A stretch of 64,000 nucleotides of DNA, taken from positions 60,182 through 124,181 of the forward strand of contig CAJOIT010000008.1 of assembly GCA_905234755.1 (NCBI GenBank), given 5' to 3'. The stretch comes from an uncultured Bacteroidales bacterium (lineage in GTDB: Bacteria > Bacteroidota > Bacteroidia > Bacteroidales > ML635J-15). Numbering within the stretch: the stretch's first letter is position 1; each line of letters opens with the position of its first letter. The notes under the pieces are model-generated. The model ran no database searches. It saw only the letters and a program-made list of their open reading frames with translations, and was not told the DNA's origin. Positions 7,022 through 17,629 of this stretch are shown piece after piece. The translations under genes and the position numbers were made by a program.

Positions 7022-9955
7022 TCAATTGTTTCCATCCAGCATAATAAACGCCGCCCAATACCTTGGATTTCCAAATCCTTCGGTAGTCTTTACCTTGTTT
7101 TGTGCAGCAAGGAAAGCCTCTCGTTTGGTCATGCCTTTGGTAAGGTTAGTGTAAAATTCGGTCATCATTAGCAATGTGGCATTATCGTCAACTGGCCAGA
7201 GGCTCATGATAATTGTACGGGCACCGGCTTTCTTGAAACCGCGTTGCAAGCCGAAAACGCCTTCGCCAGTGATTTCACCAAGTGCTGTCTGGCAAGCAGA
7301 AAGAACAACCAAGTCGGTCTTGCGCAAGTCCATGAAGCTTATTTCCTTGGCGGTAAGAATGCCATCTTCAATTCCTTCGGGGATTGGTTTGTTCTGCCAA
7401 GCATAGTTTGCACCCGACAGCAATAGTCCGGATTGTACGAGCGACTGGTCACCTGACATATTTTCATCGGTAGACAGGAAGAAGCCGTGTGTTGCTATAT
7501 GCAAAGTCGAAATTTCCTTTCCCGACAATGCCTTGAACGATTCTTCGTTTGCTTGCGAACCTTCGTAGAGTTTTGACTTTATGCGACTTTTCTTCATCTT
7601 TACGACAATGTTTTCGACCTCGGTTTTTGTGCCGGGCAGATAGTTAAGGCTTCCGCGGTTTTCGTTACGGTTGAAATTGGCGAAAGAACTATATGATGCC
7701 GTACTGCGGGTTGAGTACCTGTCGCTTTCATGTTTCATGGTTGTAGTGTCGCTGTCGTAGTAGATGCCGCCGTATAGCACGGAGTTTTTCATTGGTTTTG
7801 GCATATAGTCCATTGCAAGGAAGCGGGTGGAGGAGACGCGATATATTTCGTATTTGTCCGAAATGGTCTGCTCGTGGTTGATTGGTGCGTATTCAACGGC
7901 AATCTGGTGCAAGGTTCCCGATGGTGCAAAATATATGCGTGGATTTTCTGGGAAATATTTCTCCAATGGTTTCCATACAAGATTGTAAAGCCCTGTTGAT
8001 TCGTAAATTCCTTGTCGTTTTGCAGTAACCGTGCTTGCACCGCGGTTGTCGTCGCTCTTTGGCGCATCGGGTTTTGCAGGTGTGATGCCTCGCAATAGCC
8101 TTGCAATGTCGTTCTCATTGAAAAGGTGTACAAAAACTGGCGATTTCATGCCTTTTGTGAGGACGATAGCGGCATATTTTGTAGTGTCATTTTCGGTAAA
8201 GTTTGCAAACTCTATAGCGACATCGTTAGGTTTCAACGATTTCTGCACATCTTTCCAGTTTATTGCGATTGAGCGGGTAAAATCGCCATATTGACGGCAG
8301 TTTTCAACGAGATGCCTTTCGATTTTCTGAATTTCGTTTTCGAGTGAATCGCAATTGTATAAGCGCTCATCAATTGGTTTTTCCAGTTCAACATTCAGCA
8401 TCAGGCCCAGTTGTCTCATATTCTCAAACTCGGCAATCAGTTTTGAGTCCTTGCTTTCTGCAATCAGCTTGTTGAATTCAATTTCCGATGTGAGCAGAAG
8501 TCCTTTGGTTACAAGTTCGGCATTGTATGAGCATCGAGCTGCTGAAGTGTCGGTTGCAATGTGTGATGTGTTTTCTATGATGGCACGATACATCTCCAAA
8601 TTGTTCTGCCAGTATAGTTCGCGTTCACGCGAGGAGAGGAACGAAAAGTTTTCCCTAAGACTACGGCTACCAATTTCAATAGACTTCCGCAAGTAGGTAT
8701 GTGCGGTTTTATAGTCTCCCGATTTCATATAGCAGTTGGCAATATTCTGTAGATAGTCGGTTGTTCCGTTGTGACCTTTTCCAAATACAGTCTCGGCAAT
8801 TTTGTATGCTTTTGTAAGAGTGTCGGCACTAGCCTTTGTTTCTCCTTTGAGCAAAAGCGTATTGCCTATGTTGTTCAGTGACTTGGCATATTCAATGTTG
8901 TTTTCTCCTAGAATCTCTTTTCTTATTTTTGCTGCCTTGCGCAGATATTCGAGAGCCGTTGTATATTCGGCTTTTTTCATATAAATAGTACCTATATTAT
9001 TTACTGCTGTGGCGTATTCAATTGACGATTCGCCCATTTCATTCTTTGTGATTTCGGCTACTTTCTTGTCGATTTCAAGGGATTTGTCGTAGTCGGCCAT
9101 AAAGAAATGTGCGCTTGCTATATTGATAAGTGTGTTTGTATAGGTAATTGTTTTTTCCATTCCGAGATTTTCGAGGATGTTTTTCGCTTCGTTATATTTT
9201 TCAAGAGCCTTGGTGTAGTTTCCCAATGCAGAATACAATGTTCCCATATTGCTGAGGACATTGGCGTATGTATCCTGTCTGTCTTCGGTCGCTCCAATTA
9301 TTTTAGCTGCCGATTCGTAGTATTTCATTGCAGTTTCATTTTGCCCAAGGTCGCCGTATAGGTTTGCAAGCATGACTATCGTGGTGGCATAATCGTAGTC
9401 GTTTTCACCAACGGTTTTTATCCTGGCAGCTTTAAGGTAGTATTTTTCGGCGTTGGCATAATCGCGCAAACCGTAGTAAGAATTGCCGATGTTGTGCATG
9501 TCTTCACCGTAGAACTGCGATATTTCTCCAAAAAACTTCTTGTCAATTTCAGCGCCTCTCCGCAGGTAGTCGATTGCTTCGGCATATTTGCCCATGTTCT
9601 GAAGGGCATTGCCAATGTTTGCAAGCGATGCTCCACAATCGGGATGGATTTTGCCGTATAGTTTCTCTCTTATTGCAAGCGATTTATGGTAGTATTGCAA
9701 TGCCGTTTGGTTGTCGCCGTACAACAATGAGATGTTTCCTGTTTTGTGGAGTGCAGTTGCGTATTGTGCGGAGGTCGTGTCGCTAGTATTTTCAAAGTAT
9801 GTTTCAAAATGTTGCAGTGCGCCTTCGAGGTCGCCGCTTGCATACGCATTCATTCCCCATGTGAATACAGAATCCTTGTTGAATGTGTCATTCTGAGCGA
9901 TTGCATTTTCAATAAGGAAAAACAATGTACAAATAAGCAGTAATCTTTCTTTCAT
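7022..9955 (-). CDS. Secreted TPR repeat protein with C-terminal CHAT (caspase-like) domain
   Basis: 977 residues from the ATG at 9953-9955, chosen because it starts directly at a signal peptide (MKERLLLICTLFF..ENAIAQ); 9967 is an alternative. About ten tetratricopeptide repeats fill residues 35-430. A helical linker follows, then a C-terminal CHAT domain with the catalytic pair His823 (HIATHGFF) and Cys888 (SACQTALGE). CHAT proteins are clan CD cysteine peptidases. Most well-studied ones are cytoplasmic, whereas this one carries an export signal, so it may act in the periplasm or at the surface. Targets are unknown. Confidence 0.88.
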   Translation of the reverse strand: MKERLLLICTLFFLIENAIAQNDTFNKDSVFTWGMNAYASGDLEGALQHFETYFENTSDTTSAQYATALHKTGNISLLYGDNQTALQYYHKSLAIREKLYGKIHPDCGASLANIGNALQNMGKYAEAIDYLRRGAEIDKKFFGEISQFYGEDMHNIGNSYYGLRDYANAEKYYLKAARIKTVGENDYDYATTIVMLANLYGDLGQNETAMKYYESAAKIIGATEDRQDTYANVLSNMGTLYSALGNYTKALEKYNEAKNILENLGMEKTITYTNTLINIASAHFFMADYDKSLEIDKKVAEITKNEMGESSIEYATAVNNIGTIYMKKAEYTTALEYLRKAAKIRKEILGENNIEYAKSLNNIGNTLLLKGETKASADTLTKAYKIAETVFGKGHNGTTDYLQNIANCYMKSGDYKTAHTYLRKSIEIGSRSLRENFSFLSSRERELYWQNNLEMYRAIIENTSHIATDTSAARCSYNAELVTKGLLLTSEIEFNKLIAESKDSKLIAEFENMRQLGLMLNVELEKPIDERLYNCDSLENEIQKIERHLVENCRQYGDFTRSIAINWKDVQKSLKPNDVAIEFANFTENDTTKYAAIVLTKGMKSPVFVHLFNENDIARLLRGITPAKPDAPKSDDNRGASTVTAKRQGIYESTGLYNLVWKPLEKYFPENPRIYFAPSGTLHQIAVEYAPINHEQTISDKYEIYRVSSTRFLAMDYMPKPMKNSVLYGGIYYDSDTTTMKHESDRYSTRSTASYSSFANFNRNENRGSLNYLPGTKTEVENIVVKMKKSRIKSKLYEGSQANEESFKALSGKEISTLHIATHGFFLSTDENMSGDQSLVQSGLLLSGANYAWQNKPIPEGIEDGILTAKEISFMDLRKTDLVVLSACQTALGEITGEGVFGLQRGFKKAGARTIIMSLWPVDDNATLLMMTEFYTNLTKGMTKREAFLAAQNKVKTTEGFGNPRYWAAFIMLDGNN

Positions 9956-10120
9956 ATATTTATGCATAAGGTCTAAAATATAATATTCAAAAGTCAGAAA
10001 GGCGAATTTTATAGCAGCCTAGAAAATATTCCGAAGCAAGTGACTCGGACTTAGGGACAATATCAAGTCATCAAATCGAATTCTTGAATTTTTGAATCTT
10101 CAAATCATTGAATCCTTGAA
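9956..10120. other. Intergenic, low-complexity TTGAATC-rich stretch
   Basis: Positions about 10060-10120 are built from variants of TTGAATC/TTCAAATC repeated in near-tandem fashion, just downstream of the leucine-rich repeat gene. I see no gene and no convincing terminator. Confidence 0.5.
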
Positions 10121-11275
10121 TTACTTTGACATAGCTTCCTTTATTTCCTTGAATTTCTTGCAGGCAGGAAGTTGCTTGTAGTACGAACCGCAAAGTTTTG
10201 GAACCGACAATACAGCATCTTCAGGAAGTCCATCAAAAGCATCGTCAGCTATTTCAACATTTCCTCCATCTATTCTTACATAAGTCAGTTGCTTGCAGTT
10301 CTTGAATGCACCCTTTTCTATCTTGGTTATCGTTGCGGGTATTCTTACATTTGTTATTCCGCAGCTATTGAATGCGTTTTGTTCCAATGTGTTGATGTTG
10401 TATGGAATATTCTCGTTCTTCACCGAATACGGCAATTTCATTTCGCCAGCAACATCGTCGTATGATTCATCGCAGTTGATGTAAGGTGTCATTATGCCGT
10501 ATGAAATGATTGACGCTGTACCTTCGTCCTGATTGGTAATCTTGCAGATGAATTTCTGGCCAGTTTCGGCAGTCGTCCAGAAAATGTTTGATGCAGAAGT
10601 CCCTGCGCGTTCAACTATTGCCTTTGCATCGCTCCACGGTTCCTTTGTGCCATATATGTCGGCAGTCTTTGGCGGAACGACAAGTGTCACACCATACAGG
10701 TAAAAATCGCTGTGCTGTCCGAACTCTGGCGGAGTTTCGCTGTAAAGTTCTATGGTCTTAACCTTTTTGCAGTGCTCGAAAGCAAAATTGCCGATTTTCT
10801 TGAGTTCTGGCGGAAGTACGATTTCGGATAGTTCGCTGCATCCGCTGAATGCTTCTGTTCCGATTTCTGTTACCGATAATGGCAGAAGCACTTTTTTCAT
10901 CTTCTTGCAATCCTTGAACGCTTGTGTGCCAATGTTTGTAATCGGATAGTTAACGCCCTGATAAGTAATGCGCTTCGGTACGGTAACCGTTCCGCTTATG
11001 GCGTTGTTGTACTTCTGGATTGTTTCGTACACAAATGGCACCCACATCGTATCGATTGCATTCTTTACAGATTCCGACTTGCCGACTGCTGGTGTCAGTG
11101 GGGCAATTACTTCGTATGACGGAGGTGTTTTCACCTTGTCGTACTTGTTCGCTTTGATTGACCTTAACCCGAAATAAAGAGTGTTGCCGTTGTCATCTAC
11201 TCGGGTTATGTTTTGTGCTGAAATTGGCATAGCCAATATTGCTAAAGCCGTCAATATTAATATAGTAGTTCTCAT
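10121..11275 (-). CDS. Secreted BspA-type leucine-rich repeat protein
   Basis: 384 residues with a signal peptide (MRTTILILTALAILAMPISAQ). Two blocks of BspA-type (LRR_5) repeats are seen, with units such as ITNIGTQAFKDCKKMKKV, VTEIGTEAFSGCSELSEI and ITKIEKGAFKNCKQLTYV, split by a region of about 100 residues without repeats. Such proteins are exported and often bind surfaces or other proteins. No T9SS tail or anchor is evident. It lies between the CHAT protein and divergent lepA, and a partnership with the CHAT protein is only suggested by position. Confidence 0.85.
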   Translation of the reverse strand: MRTTILILTALAILAMPISAQNITRVDDNGNTLYFGLRSIKANKYDKVKTPPSYEVIAPLTPAVGKSESVKNAIDTMWVPFVYETIQKYNNAISGTVTVPKRITYQGVNYPITNIGTQAFKDCKKMKKVLLPLSVTEIGTEAFSGCSELSEIVLPPELKKIGNFAFEHCKKVKTIELYSETPPEFGQHSDFYLYGVTLVVPPKTADIYGTKEPWSDAKAIVERAGTSASNIFWTTAETGQKFICKITNQDEGTASIISYGIMTPYINCDESYDDVAGEMKLPYSVKNENIPYNINTLEQNAFNSCGITNVRIPATITKIEKGAFKNCKQLTYVRIDGGNVEIADDAFDGLPEDAVLSVPKLCGSYYKQLPACKKFKEIKEAMSK

Positions 11276-11477
11276 ATTCTAAATATTTTGATGTATATTC
11301 GGTGTAAAGGTACAAAATAATTTCTAAATACTGCATATTTTTCGATTTTTTTGCTTGATTTAACTTTGCTCTGGTAAAGCATTGGTTGTTAGTGCATTAT
11401 TGAATTTATGCAAGTTTTTGTCCGACTAAATTGCCTGTTTTGTTTGGTAGATGCTTTTAGAAGTCGCTCCTTTTTTG

Positions 11478-11485
11478 TATTTTTG
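11478..11485 (+). promoter_or_regulatory. -7 box upstream of lepA
   Basis: TATTTTTG matches the Bacteroidetes -7 consensus TAnnTTTG. No clean -33 TTTG sits at the right distance. Its position implies transcription starting near 11490, which supports the lepA start at 11514 over the upstream in-frame ATG at 11451. Confidence 0.4.
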
Positions 11486-11513
11486 CGCCTTGATTTTAGA
11501 AAATTCACAATTG

Positions 11514-13304
11514 ATGAAGAATATACGCAACTTTTGCATTATAGCACATATCGACCATGGAAAAAGCACATTGGCCGACCGTCTTTTACAATATACCGGT
11601 ACCGTTTCCGACCGAAATTTCCAGAATCAGGTTCTGGATGACATGGATTTGGAGCGCGAGCGCGGAATTACCATTAAGAGCCATGCCATACAGATGGACT
11701 ATGAGGCAAAGGACGGACAGAAGTATGTTCTGAATCTCATTGATACTCCTGGGCATGTTGACTTTTCGTACGAGGTTAGCCGTTCCATTGCTGCGTGCGA
11801 AGGAGCCTTGTTGGTTGTTGATGCTACGCAAGGCGTTCAGGCGCAGACTATTTCGGTGCTGTATCAGGCAATTGACCACGATTTGGAAATAATTCCAGTG
11901 TTGAACAAGATTGACCTTGATGCTGCTATGCCCGAATTGGTCGAAGACCAAATTATTGATCTTATCGGTTGTGACCGCGAGGATATTCTTCGTGCAAGTG
12001 GTAAGACAGGCGAAGGCGTTGAGGAAGTGCTTGAAGCAATCGTAAACAGGATTCCTGCTCCCAAAGGCGACCCTGAGGCTCCGTTCGAGGCGTTGATATT
12101 CGATTCGGTATTCAATGCTTTCCGCGGAATTGTGGTTTATTTCCGCATTTTCAACGGTACTGTGAATACCAAAGACCTTGTTAAGTTTGTAAATACTGGT
12201 CGAGAGTATAATGCCGAGGAAATTGGTGTACTGAAGATGGATTACGCTCCACGCAAGACATTGTCGGCTGGTGATGTCGGCTATATTATTTCGGGTATTA
12301 AGACTGCCGTTGAGGTGAAGGTAGGCGATACTATTACTCATGTGGAAAGACCTTGCGCTGAGGCAATTGCAGGATTTTCGGAGGTTAAGCCAATGCTTTA
12401 TGCAGGTATTTATCCAGTGGATGCCGATGATTACGAGGAACTTCGTGCATCTATCGAAAAACTGCAACTTAACGATGCGTCCTTGACCTACGATTTGGAA
12501 TCATCGGCAGCTTTGGGATTTGGTTTCCGTTGTGGATTCCTCGGCTTGCTTCACATGGAAATAGTGCAGGAGCGTCTTGATAGGGAGTTCAAGATGGATG
12601 TCATTACTACTGTGCCTAATGTTCAGTATCTTGCGTATACGACCAAGGGCGAAAAGGTTGAGGTTCACAATCCATCGGGAATGCCGGGTCCAAATTATCT
12701 CGACCATGTTGAGGAACCGTTTATTCGCGGAACAATAATCACAAAGGCAGATTATGTAGGACCTATTATTAAATTGTGCATCGACAAGCGCGGAACTTTC
12801 CTGAATCAGGTTTACCTGAGTGCCGATAGGGTTGAGTTGCATTTCGACTTGCCTTTGGGTGAAATAGTTTTCGATTTTTACGACAAGTTGAAGAGCATTT
12901 CGAAGGGTTATGCTTCGTTCGATTACTACCAGTCGGAATACAAGCTGTCGAAACTTGTCCGCCTCGACATTTTGCTTAACGGCGAAATGGTAGATGCCTT
13001 GTCAACCTTGACGCATGTAAGCAATGCGCAGACATTCGGTAGGCGTATGTGCGAAAAGTTGAAGGAACTCATTCCGCGCCATCAGTTTGATGTTGCCATT
13101 CAGGCTGCAATTGGTGGCAAGATTATTGCTCGAGAAACTGTAAAGGCAGTGCGCAAGGATGTAACGGCAAAATGTTACGGAGGTGATATTACCCGTAAGC
13201 GCAAGTTGCTCGAAAAGCAGAAGGAAGGAAAGAAGCGTATGCGCCAGATAGGTTCGGTTGAGGTTCCACAGTCGGCGTTCTTGGCAGTATTGAAACTTGA
13301 TTAG
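11514..13304 (+). CDS. lepA: Elongation factor 4 (LepA)
   Basis: 596 residues, the normal length, from ATG 11514 ([19 protein letters not shown]). GTPase motifs: AHIDHGKST (11-19), DTPGH and NKIDL. Domains II, III and V follow, then the LepA-specific C-terminal domain rich in basic residues ([19 protein letters not shown]). LepA is a ribosomal GTPase acting on stalled or back-translocated ribosomes. The 21 extra in-frame codons upstream do not resemble the family and overlap the likely promoter. A strong terminator follows. Confidence 0.97.
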   Translation: MKNIRNFCIIAHIDHGKSTLADRLLQYTGTVSDRNFQNQVLDDMDLERERGITIKSHAIQMDYEAKDGQKYVLNLIDTPGHVDFSYEVSRSIAACEGALLVVDATQGVQAQTISVLYQAIDHDLEIIPVLNKIDLDAAMPELVEDQIIDLIGCDREDILRASGKTGEGVEEVLEAIVNRIPAPKGDPEAPFEALIFDSVFNAFRGIVVYFRIFNGTVNTKDLVKFVNTGREYNAEEIGVLKMDYAPRKTLSAGDVGYIISGIKTAVEVKVGDTITHVERPCAEAIAGFSEVKPMLYAGIYPVDADDYEELRASIEKLQLNDASLTYDLESSAALGFGFRCGFLGLLHMEIVQERLDREFKMDVITTVPNVQYLAYTTKGEKVEVHNPSGMPGPNYLDHVEEPFIRGTIITKADYVGPIIKLCIDKRGTFLNQVYLSADRVELHFDLPLGEIVFDFYDKLKSISKGYASFDYYQSEYKLSKLVRLDILLNGEMVDALSTLTHVSNAQTFGRRMCEKLKELIPRHQFDVAIQAAIGGKIIARETVKAVRKDVTAKCYGGDITRKRKLLEKQKEGKKRMRQIGSVEVPQSAFLAVLKLD

Positions 13305-13350
13305 GTAAGGTGCATCTACCCTAGAAACTAGAAACATCAAACCAGAAACA

Positions 13351-13378
13351 AAAAAAGCAACCCGAAGGTTGCTTTTTT
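13351..13378. terminator. Bidirectional terminator between lepA and T9SS cargo gene
   Basis: A 12-bp inverted repeat with a CGAA tetraloop (core GCAACC-CGAA-GGTTGC) flanked by an A run and a T run. It can terminate both convergent genes. Confidence 0.9.
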
Positions 13379-13397
13379 ATTAGAATTACAAAATCAA

Positions 13398-15044
13398 TTA
13401 TTTCATAATTGCGATTCGGCGAGTAATGGTATTGCCATTTTCGTCCTTTATCACAAGCAGGTAGCTTCCTGACTTGAAATTATCAACCGAAATGCTCATT
13501 GATGTTTCGCCGTCATTGTTGTATTCGGCAATTTCCTTACCTACAATGTCGCATATTGTTACCGACTTGATGCCTTCGCCTTCAATGTTCAACATGTCCT
13601 TTGCAGGAACTGGGTAAACATTGATTTCAGCCATTTCGTTTTCGTTAATTCCTACTGTGGTTATCGTGAGGTGGAGGGTAACAACGCTGTCGCAACCGTT
13701 TGCAGCAGTGAAACTCTGCTCGTAGTCGCCACTGACGGTGTATTCATGTTCGTTCCAAGTGTATGAGTTCTCTTCGGTTATGGTAATTTCGTTTGTAACC
13801 GAATTGTTGATAGTAAGATTAAGCGTTACTATGCTGTCGCATCCGTTGGCAGCAGTGAATGTGCCTGTGTATGAGCCACTTTCTGTATAAGTGTTGTTAT
13901 TCCATGGATAACTGTCGCAAGCGGTCTCATTTATTTCGTTTGCAACTGGTTGGTTTATTGTAAGATGCAGAGTTAAAAGGCTGTCGCATGTGCTAGGATC
14001 TGTTGATGGAACAGTGTGATAGTGTGTTCCGCTTTCGGTATATTCCTCGTCGTACCAAGTGTATGAGCCTCCGCATTGTTCTGCTGTTACCTCGCGGCTT
14101 GGTGCTTCGTTTATTGTAAGGTGAAGTGTTACGATGCTGTCGCGTGGTCCTTCGATGTCGTATGTTTTTGTATAGTCGCCAGATTCGGTGTATTCTGTTC
14201 CGTCCCAAGTATAGTGACCGCAAGCTGATTCGGTAAACTGATGGCGGATTGGGTTGTATATGAATTCGATATCGTCAATGTAAAGTGCATCGTTAGCCGA
14301 ACCACCGCCAGGTATGGCATTCGTCGAGAATGTTATCAGGACGAACTGTGGGTCGTTGCATGTATATCCCTCATATATTATCGGTGTCGAATGGCGGCGC
14401 CATCCGCTGTCGTCATAAGCTACACCTCCTGTGGTATTGGTGAAGTTGTATGACGGAACACCACCTACAATGTGGTTTTGGTATCCGCTTGAATTTGCTG
14501 CCAGCGGGTCTTTTAAATCGTAGTTGTCGTGTATGTAAAGGTGGCAGCAAGCTTCTGATTCATTGCTTGCGTTTACAACCTTAGCCCAGAATACTATTGA
14601 GTCGGGCTTAGCGTTGAGACGATGATTGAAATTGTTGTCTCCCGTCATTGTTTGGTTGCAGTTGCTGTTGTCTGATGGTGTTGTTGATGCTAAATGCATA
14701 AGTCCGCTTGTTAGAGCACCATTGGCAATCCTGCTGAAGGCGGATGTTGCATATATTTTGCATGAATATCCTGTTGCGCCATCGCGTACATCTTCTGACT
14801 TTTCGTGTCTTGTTGCAGTTGCTGTATTGCAGGCTACACCTCCAATGTTAATAAGAGCTGGAAGTTCGCAACTTGCTGACGGGAAAGAGTTCCAACCTGT
14901 AGGTTCGTCATCAGCGCCATTGCCGTCCCATTGCTCGAAACCGGGGTTTTCCAATTGATAAACTTGTGAGAAAGAATTCTCTGCTTTGAAAATTAGTGCT
15001 GCAGTAACCATTACTGCTGCGCACAAAAATGTTAATTTCCTCAT
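13398..15044 (-). CDS. Secreted protein with tandem beta repeats and a type IX secretion sorting domain
   Basis: 548 residues. A signal peptide is followed by a carbohydrate-binding-like jelly-roll region (about 30-265). Four repeats of about 70 residues come next (C/N..YTWxxxEYTESGxY ... CDSIVTLHLTIN). The C-terminal 75 residues (NVYPVPAKDMLNIEGE ... GSYLLVIKDENGN) match a type A T9SS sorting domain that directs passage across the outer membrane and surface attachment. The repeats resemble adhesin-like repeats of Bacteroidales. It sits next to porX, which controls T9SS. The ligand is unknown. Confidence 0.88.
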   Translation of the reverse strand: MRKLTFLCAAVMVTAALIFKAENSFSQVYQLENPGFEQWDGNGADDEPTGWNSFPSASCELPALINIGGVACNTATATRHEKSEDVRDGATGYSCKIYATSAFSRIANGALTSGLMHLASTTPSDNSNCNQTMTGDNNFNHRLNAKPDSIVFWAKVVNASNESEACCHLYIHDNYDLKDPLAANSSGYQNHIVGGVPSYNFTNTTGGVAYDDSGWRRHSTPIIYEGYTCNDPQFVLITFSTNAIPGGGSANDALYIDDIEFIYNPIRHQFTESACGHYTWDGTEYTESGDYTKTYDIEGPRDSIVTLHLTINEAPSREVTAEQCGGSYTWYDEEYTESGTHYHTVPSTDPSTCDSLLTLHLTINQPVANEINETACDSYPWNNNTYTESGSYTGTFTAANGCDSIVTLNLTINNSVTNEITITEENSYTWNEHEYTVSGDYEQSFTAANGCDSVVTLHLTITTVGINENEMAEINVYPVPAKDMLNIEGEGIKSVTICDIVGKEIAEYNNDGETSMSISVDNFKSGSYLLVIKDENGNTITRRIAIMK

Positions 15045-15187
15045 GTTAAATTATTTTAAAAAATTTCGGCGCAAAAGTGCATTATTTCCGTGTTATGGAT
15101 AGTTTTTGCGCCGTTTATTTATTAACAGGGTTGTTAATAATTTTGTGTTGGAAATTAGTAAGTTAGTGTTTTTATTAACAGCTTATA

Positions 15188-16744
15188 CTAAATTCTAGGC
15201 TTCATCGTTATGGCTGGAATTATCATTTCCTGAAGCGAAATTCCTCCGTGCTGGAAGGTATTCTTGTAATATTTCACATAGTAGTTGTAGTTGTTCGGGT
15301 ATGCGAAAAAGTCATCGTTGCAGGAGAAAATGTATGTAGAACTTATGTTTGTCTTTGGCAAATAGGCTTCGGCGGGATTTGTAATCTCATACACTTCCTT
15401 TGGATTGTATGCGAGGTTGCGTCCCTGCTTGTAGCGTAGGTTGGTTGTTGTCGCCTTGTCGCCAATGACTTTCAATGGATTTGAAATCTGTATACTTCCG
15501 TGGTCGGTGCCAATGACGAGGTATGCTCCCTGCTCGGCAAATGCCTTTAGCATGTCGAACAATGGTGAAAGTTCAAACCATGACTTCGTAATCGACAGGT
15601 AGGCCTCGGTGGTGTTGGTTAGTTCGCGCACCATGCGCTGGTCTGTTCCAGCGTGCGAAAGCGAATCCACGAAGTTTACCACAATGGAGACAAACTTGTT
15701 CTGAACGATATTCTTTACATTGTCGGTTACTGCTTTGCAGTTCTTGATGTCGGTAATCTTGTCGAAATGCAGACCTGTCCTTATGTTGAAACGGTTCATC
15801 ATCGAGCGCAGCATGTCTTCCTCGTAGAGGTTCTTGCCGCCTTCCTCGTCATCGTTTTTCCAAAGTTCGGGGTAAAGCTTGTTGATTTCCGATGGCATTA
15901 ACCCAGAAAAAATTGAGTTGCGCGAATATTGTGTTGAGGTTGGCAATATTGAGTAGAACATGTCCTCCTCTGCGGTGGTGTAGAATTGGCTCAGAATCGG
16001 CTCAATGACTTTCCACTGGTCGAAGCGTAGGTTGTCGATGAGCAGGAAAAGCACAATTTTGCCTTCGTTTAGCAATGGAAAAACCTTTTCGCGAAGCAGA
16101 TTTGGGGAGAGCAGGGGCTTGTCGTTGCAATCGGGACGGAACCACTTGGTGTAGTTGCGCTTGATGTACTTTGAGAAACTGTTGTTTGCCTCGTCCATCT
16201 GCATCCTGAACACCTCGTCCATAGTACTGTCCTTCGATTCCATCAGTTGCATTTCCCAGTAAACCAGTTTTCTGTAAACCTCGCACCATTCCTTATGGTT
16301 GGCGACTTCGTTAATCTTCATGCCGAGCTTTCCGAATTCCATCTGGTACGATGAGGTTGTCTTTTCGGTAATGAGGCGTTGCTTATCGATGTTTTTCTTT
16401 ATCGTCAGCAGTATCTGGTTGGGATTCACCGGTTTGATAAGGTAGTCGGTAATCTTTGATCCGATTGCCTCGTCCATAATGTCCTCCTCCTCGCTTTTTG
16501 TAATCATTATTATAGGTGTATGCGGAAGTATGTCCTTTATTTGCGAAAGTGTTTCCAGTCCGCTAAGTCCGGGCATGTTCTCGTCTAGGAAAATTATGTC
16601 GTAGTCGTTTGTGCGCGAAAGTTCTATCGCATCGGTTCCATTTGTTGCTGTATCAACCTCATATCCTTTTCCTTGCAGGAAAATAATGTGCGGTTTCAAT
16701 AAATCTATTTCATCGTCAGTCCAAAGGATTCGTATCTGTTTCAT
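15188..16744 (-). CDS. porX: PorX-type response regulator with PglZ (alkaline-phosphatase-fold) output domain
   Basis: 518 residues. The receiver domain (1-120) has the acidic pair DD (10-11), phospho-acceptor Asp54 (IIFLDENMPG) and Lys in YLIKPVNP. A helical linker and a PglZ domain (about 160-518) follow, with LIDNLRFDQW, ILPTSTQYSRNSIFSG and GTDHGSI, the metal- and nucleophile-bearing motifs of the fold. PorX of Porphyromonas gingivalis is the regulator partnered with PorY that controls T9SS genes, and its PglZ domain is a phosphodiesterase acting on oligonucleotides. No PorY kinase is visible here. Confidence 0.93.
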   Translation of the reverse strand: MKQIRILWTDDEIDLLKPHIIFLQGKGYEVDTATNGTDAIELSRTNDYDIIFLDENMPGLSGLETLSQIKDILPHTPIIMITKSEEEDIMDEAIGSKITDYLIKPVNPNQILLTIKKNIDKQRLITEKTTSSYQMEFGKLGMKINEVANHKEWCEVYRKLVYWEMQLMESKDSTMDEVFRMQMDEANNSFSKYIKRNYTKWFRPDCNDKPLLSPNLLREKVFPLLNEGKIVLFLLIDNLRFDQWKVIEPILSQFYTTAEEDMFYSILPTSTQYSRNSIFSGLMPSEINKLYPELWKNDDEEGGKNLYEEDMLRSMMNRFNIRTGLHFDKITDIKNCKAVTDNVKNIVQNKFVSIVVNFVDSLSHAGTDQRMVRELTNTTEAYLSITKSWFELSPLFDMLKAFAEQGAYLVIGTDHGSIQISNPLKVIGDKATTTNLRYKQGRNLAYNPKEVYEITNPAEAYLPKTNISSTYIFSCNDDFFAYPNNYNYYVKYYKNTFQHGGISLQEMIIPAITMKPRI

Positions 16745-16801
16745 GGTGTGTTCGTTTATTAAAGATAACGAGAAAATTATTTAATTATTTTTCGTTATAT
16801 C

Positions 16802-17596
16802 TTATTTTCCTCCCCTCAGATCTTCATCCGAACTCAGATATGTTTCCGTAATGATGTAGTTGCGTTCGTATTCGTACTCTTCTCCGTCAAATTCTCCGCG
16901 CTGTATGCAGTTTATGGATTTCGTGCCGTGATCGATTGCGTATGAGTAGTTTATCTTGTATGTGCTCTCGCCTTCGCCGCTATAATCAACGAATTCGGAA
17001 TAGATAAGAAGTTTATTTTTTTTATCTCTTTTCTCTTTGTTCCATTTTTTTATTGAGTCGAATTCGTACATCCATGCGAATTCTCTTACTAGTATGTCGT
17101 TTTTGCTGTCGGCGTATGCACGCATCGAGGCAATTGACTTGGTGTCAAGATCTTTTGGCGCTTTGTCGGTGTCGAGTATAAAGCCAATGTCATCGCCAGA
17201 GAACTGGTCGTAGAAGCTGATGCCTTCCTTGAAAATCATGTCCGTTTTTTGTGAAGCAATACCGTAATACACCTCCTTGCATTGTACCGAATCAATCTTT
17301 TCTCCATTATAATGAATCTTGAACATGCGAATATATGTTTCGTAGTCGAACTGTCCTGTTATGCAGCCGTATTCTATTATTCGGCCTTGGGCGTCGTATC
17401 TGCAGTATTCTGCGAGAGTTTCTTCTTCATCACCATCGAATTTGGCAGTTATCAAAATCGGTTTCGACATGTATAAATACTTGCCGCTTGTGTTGTCGGC
17501 ATCGTATAGCGATTGTGCCGACATTTTATTGATTGAACCTTCGCATAAAATTATTGCGAATATCGAAAAGATGATAGCTAATACTCTTGTTTTCAT
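16802..17596 (-). CDS. Secreted protein of unknown function
   Basis: 264 residues with a signal peptide (MKTRVLAIIFSIFAIILCEG...SAQ). The rest is predicted beta-rich with repeated short strands (RYDAQGRIIEYG, KIHYNGEKID, EFDGEEYEYERNY) reminiscent of RHS/YD-like or MORN-like beta hairpins, but I do not recognise a family. It lies between porW (34 bp upstream) and porX (57 bp downstream) on the same strand, so it may be cotranscribed with T9SS genes. Confidence 0.65.
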   Translation of the reverse strand: MKTRVLAIIFSIFAIILCEGSINKMSAQSLYDADNTSGKYLYMSKPILITAKFDGDEEETLAEYCRYDAQGRIIEYGCITGQFDYETYIRMFKIHYNGEKIDSVQCKEVYYGIASQKTDMIFKEGISFYDQFSGDDIGFILDTDKAPKDLDTKSIASMRAYADSKNDILVREFAWMYEFDSIKKWNKEKRDKKNKLLIYSEFVDYSGEGESTYKINYSYAIDHGTKSINCIQRGEFDGEEYEYERNYIITETYLSSDEDLRGGK

Positions 17597-17629
17597 TGTT
17601 ATAATGGGTTAAAGGATTGCTTTGTGCAA

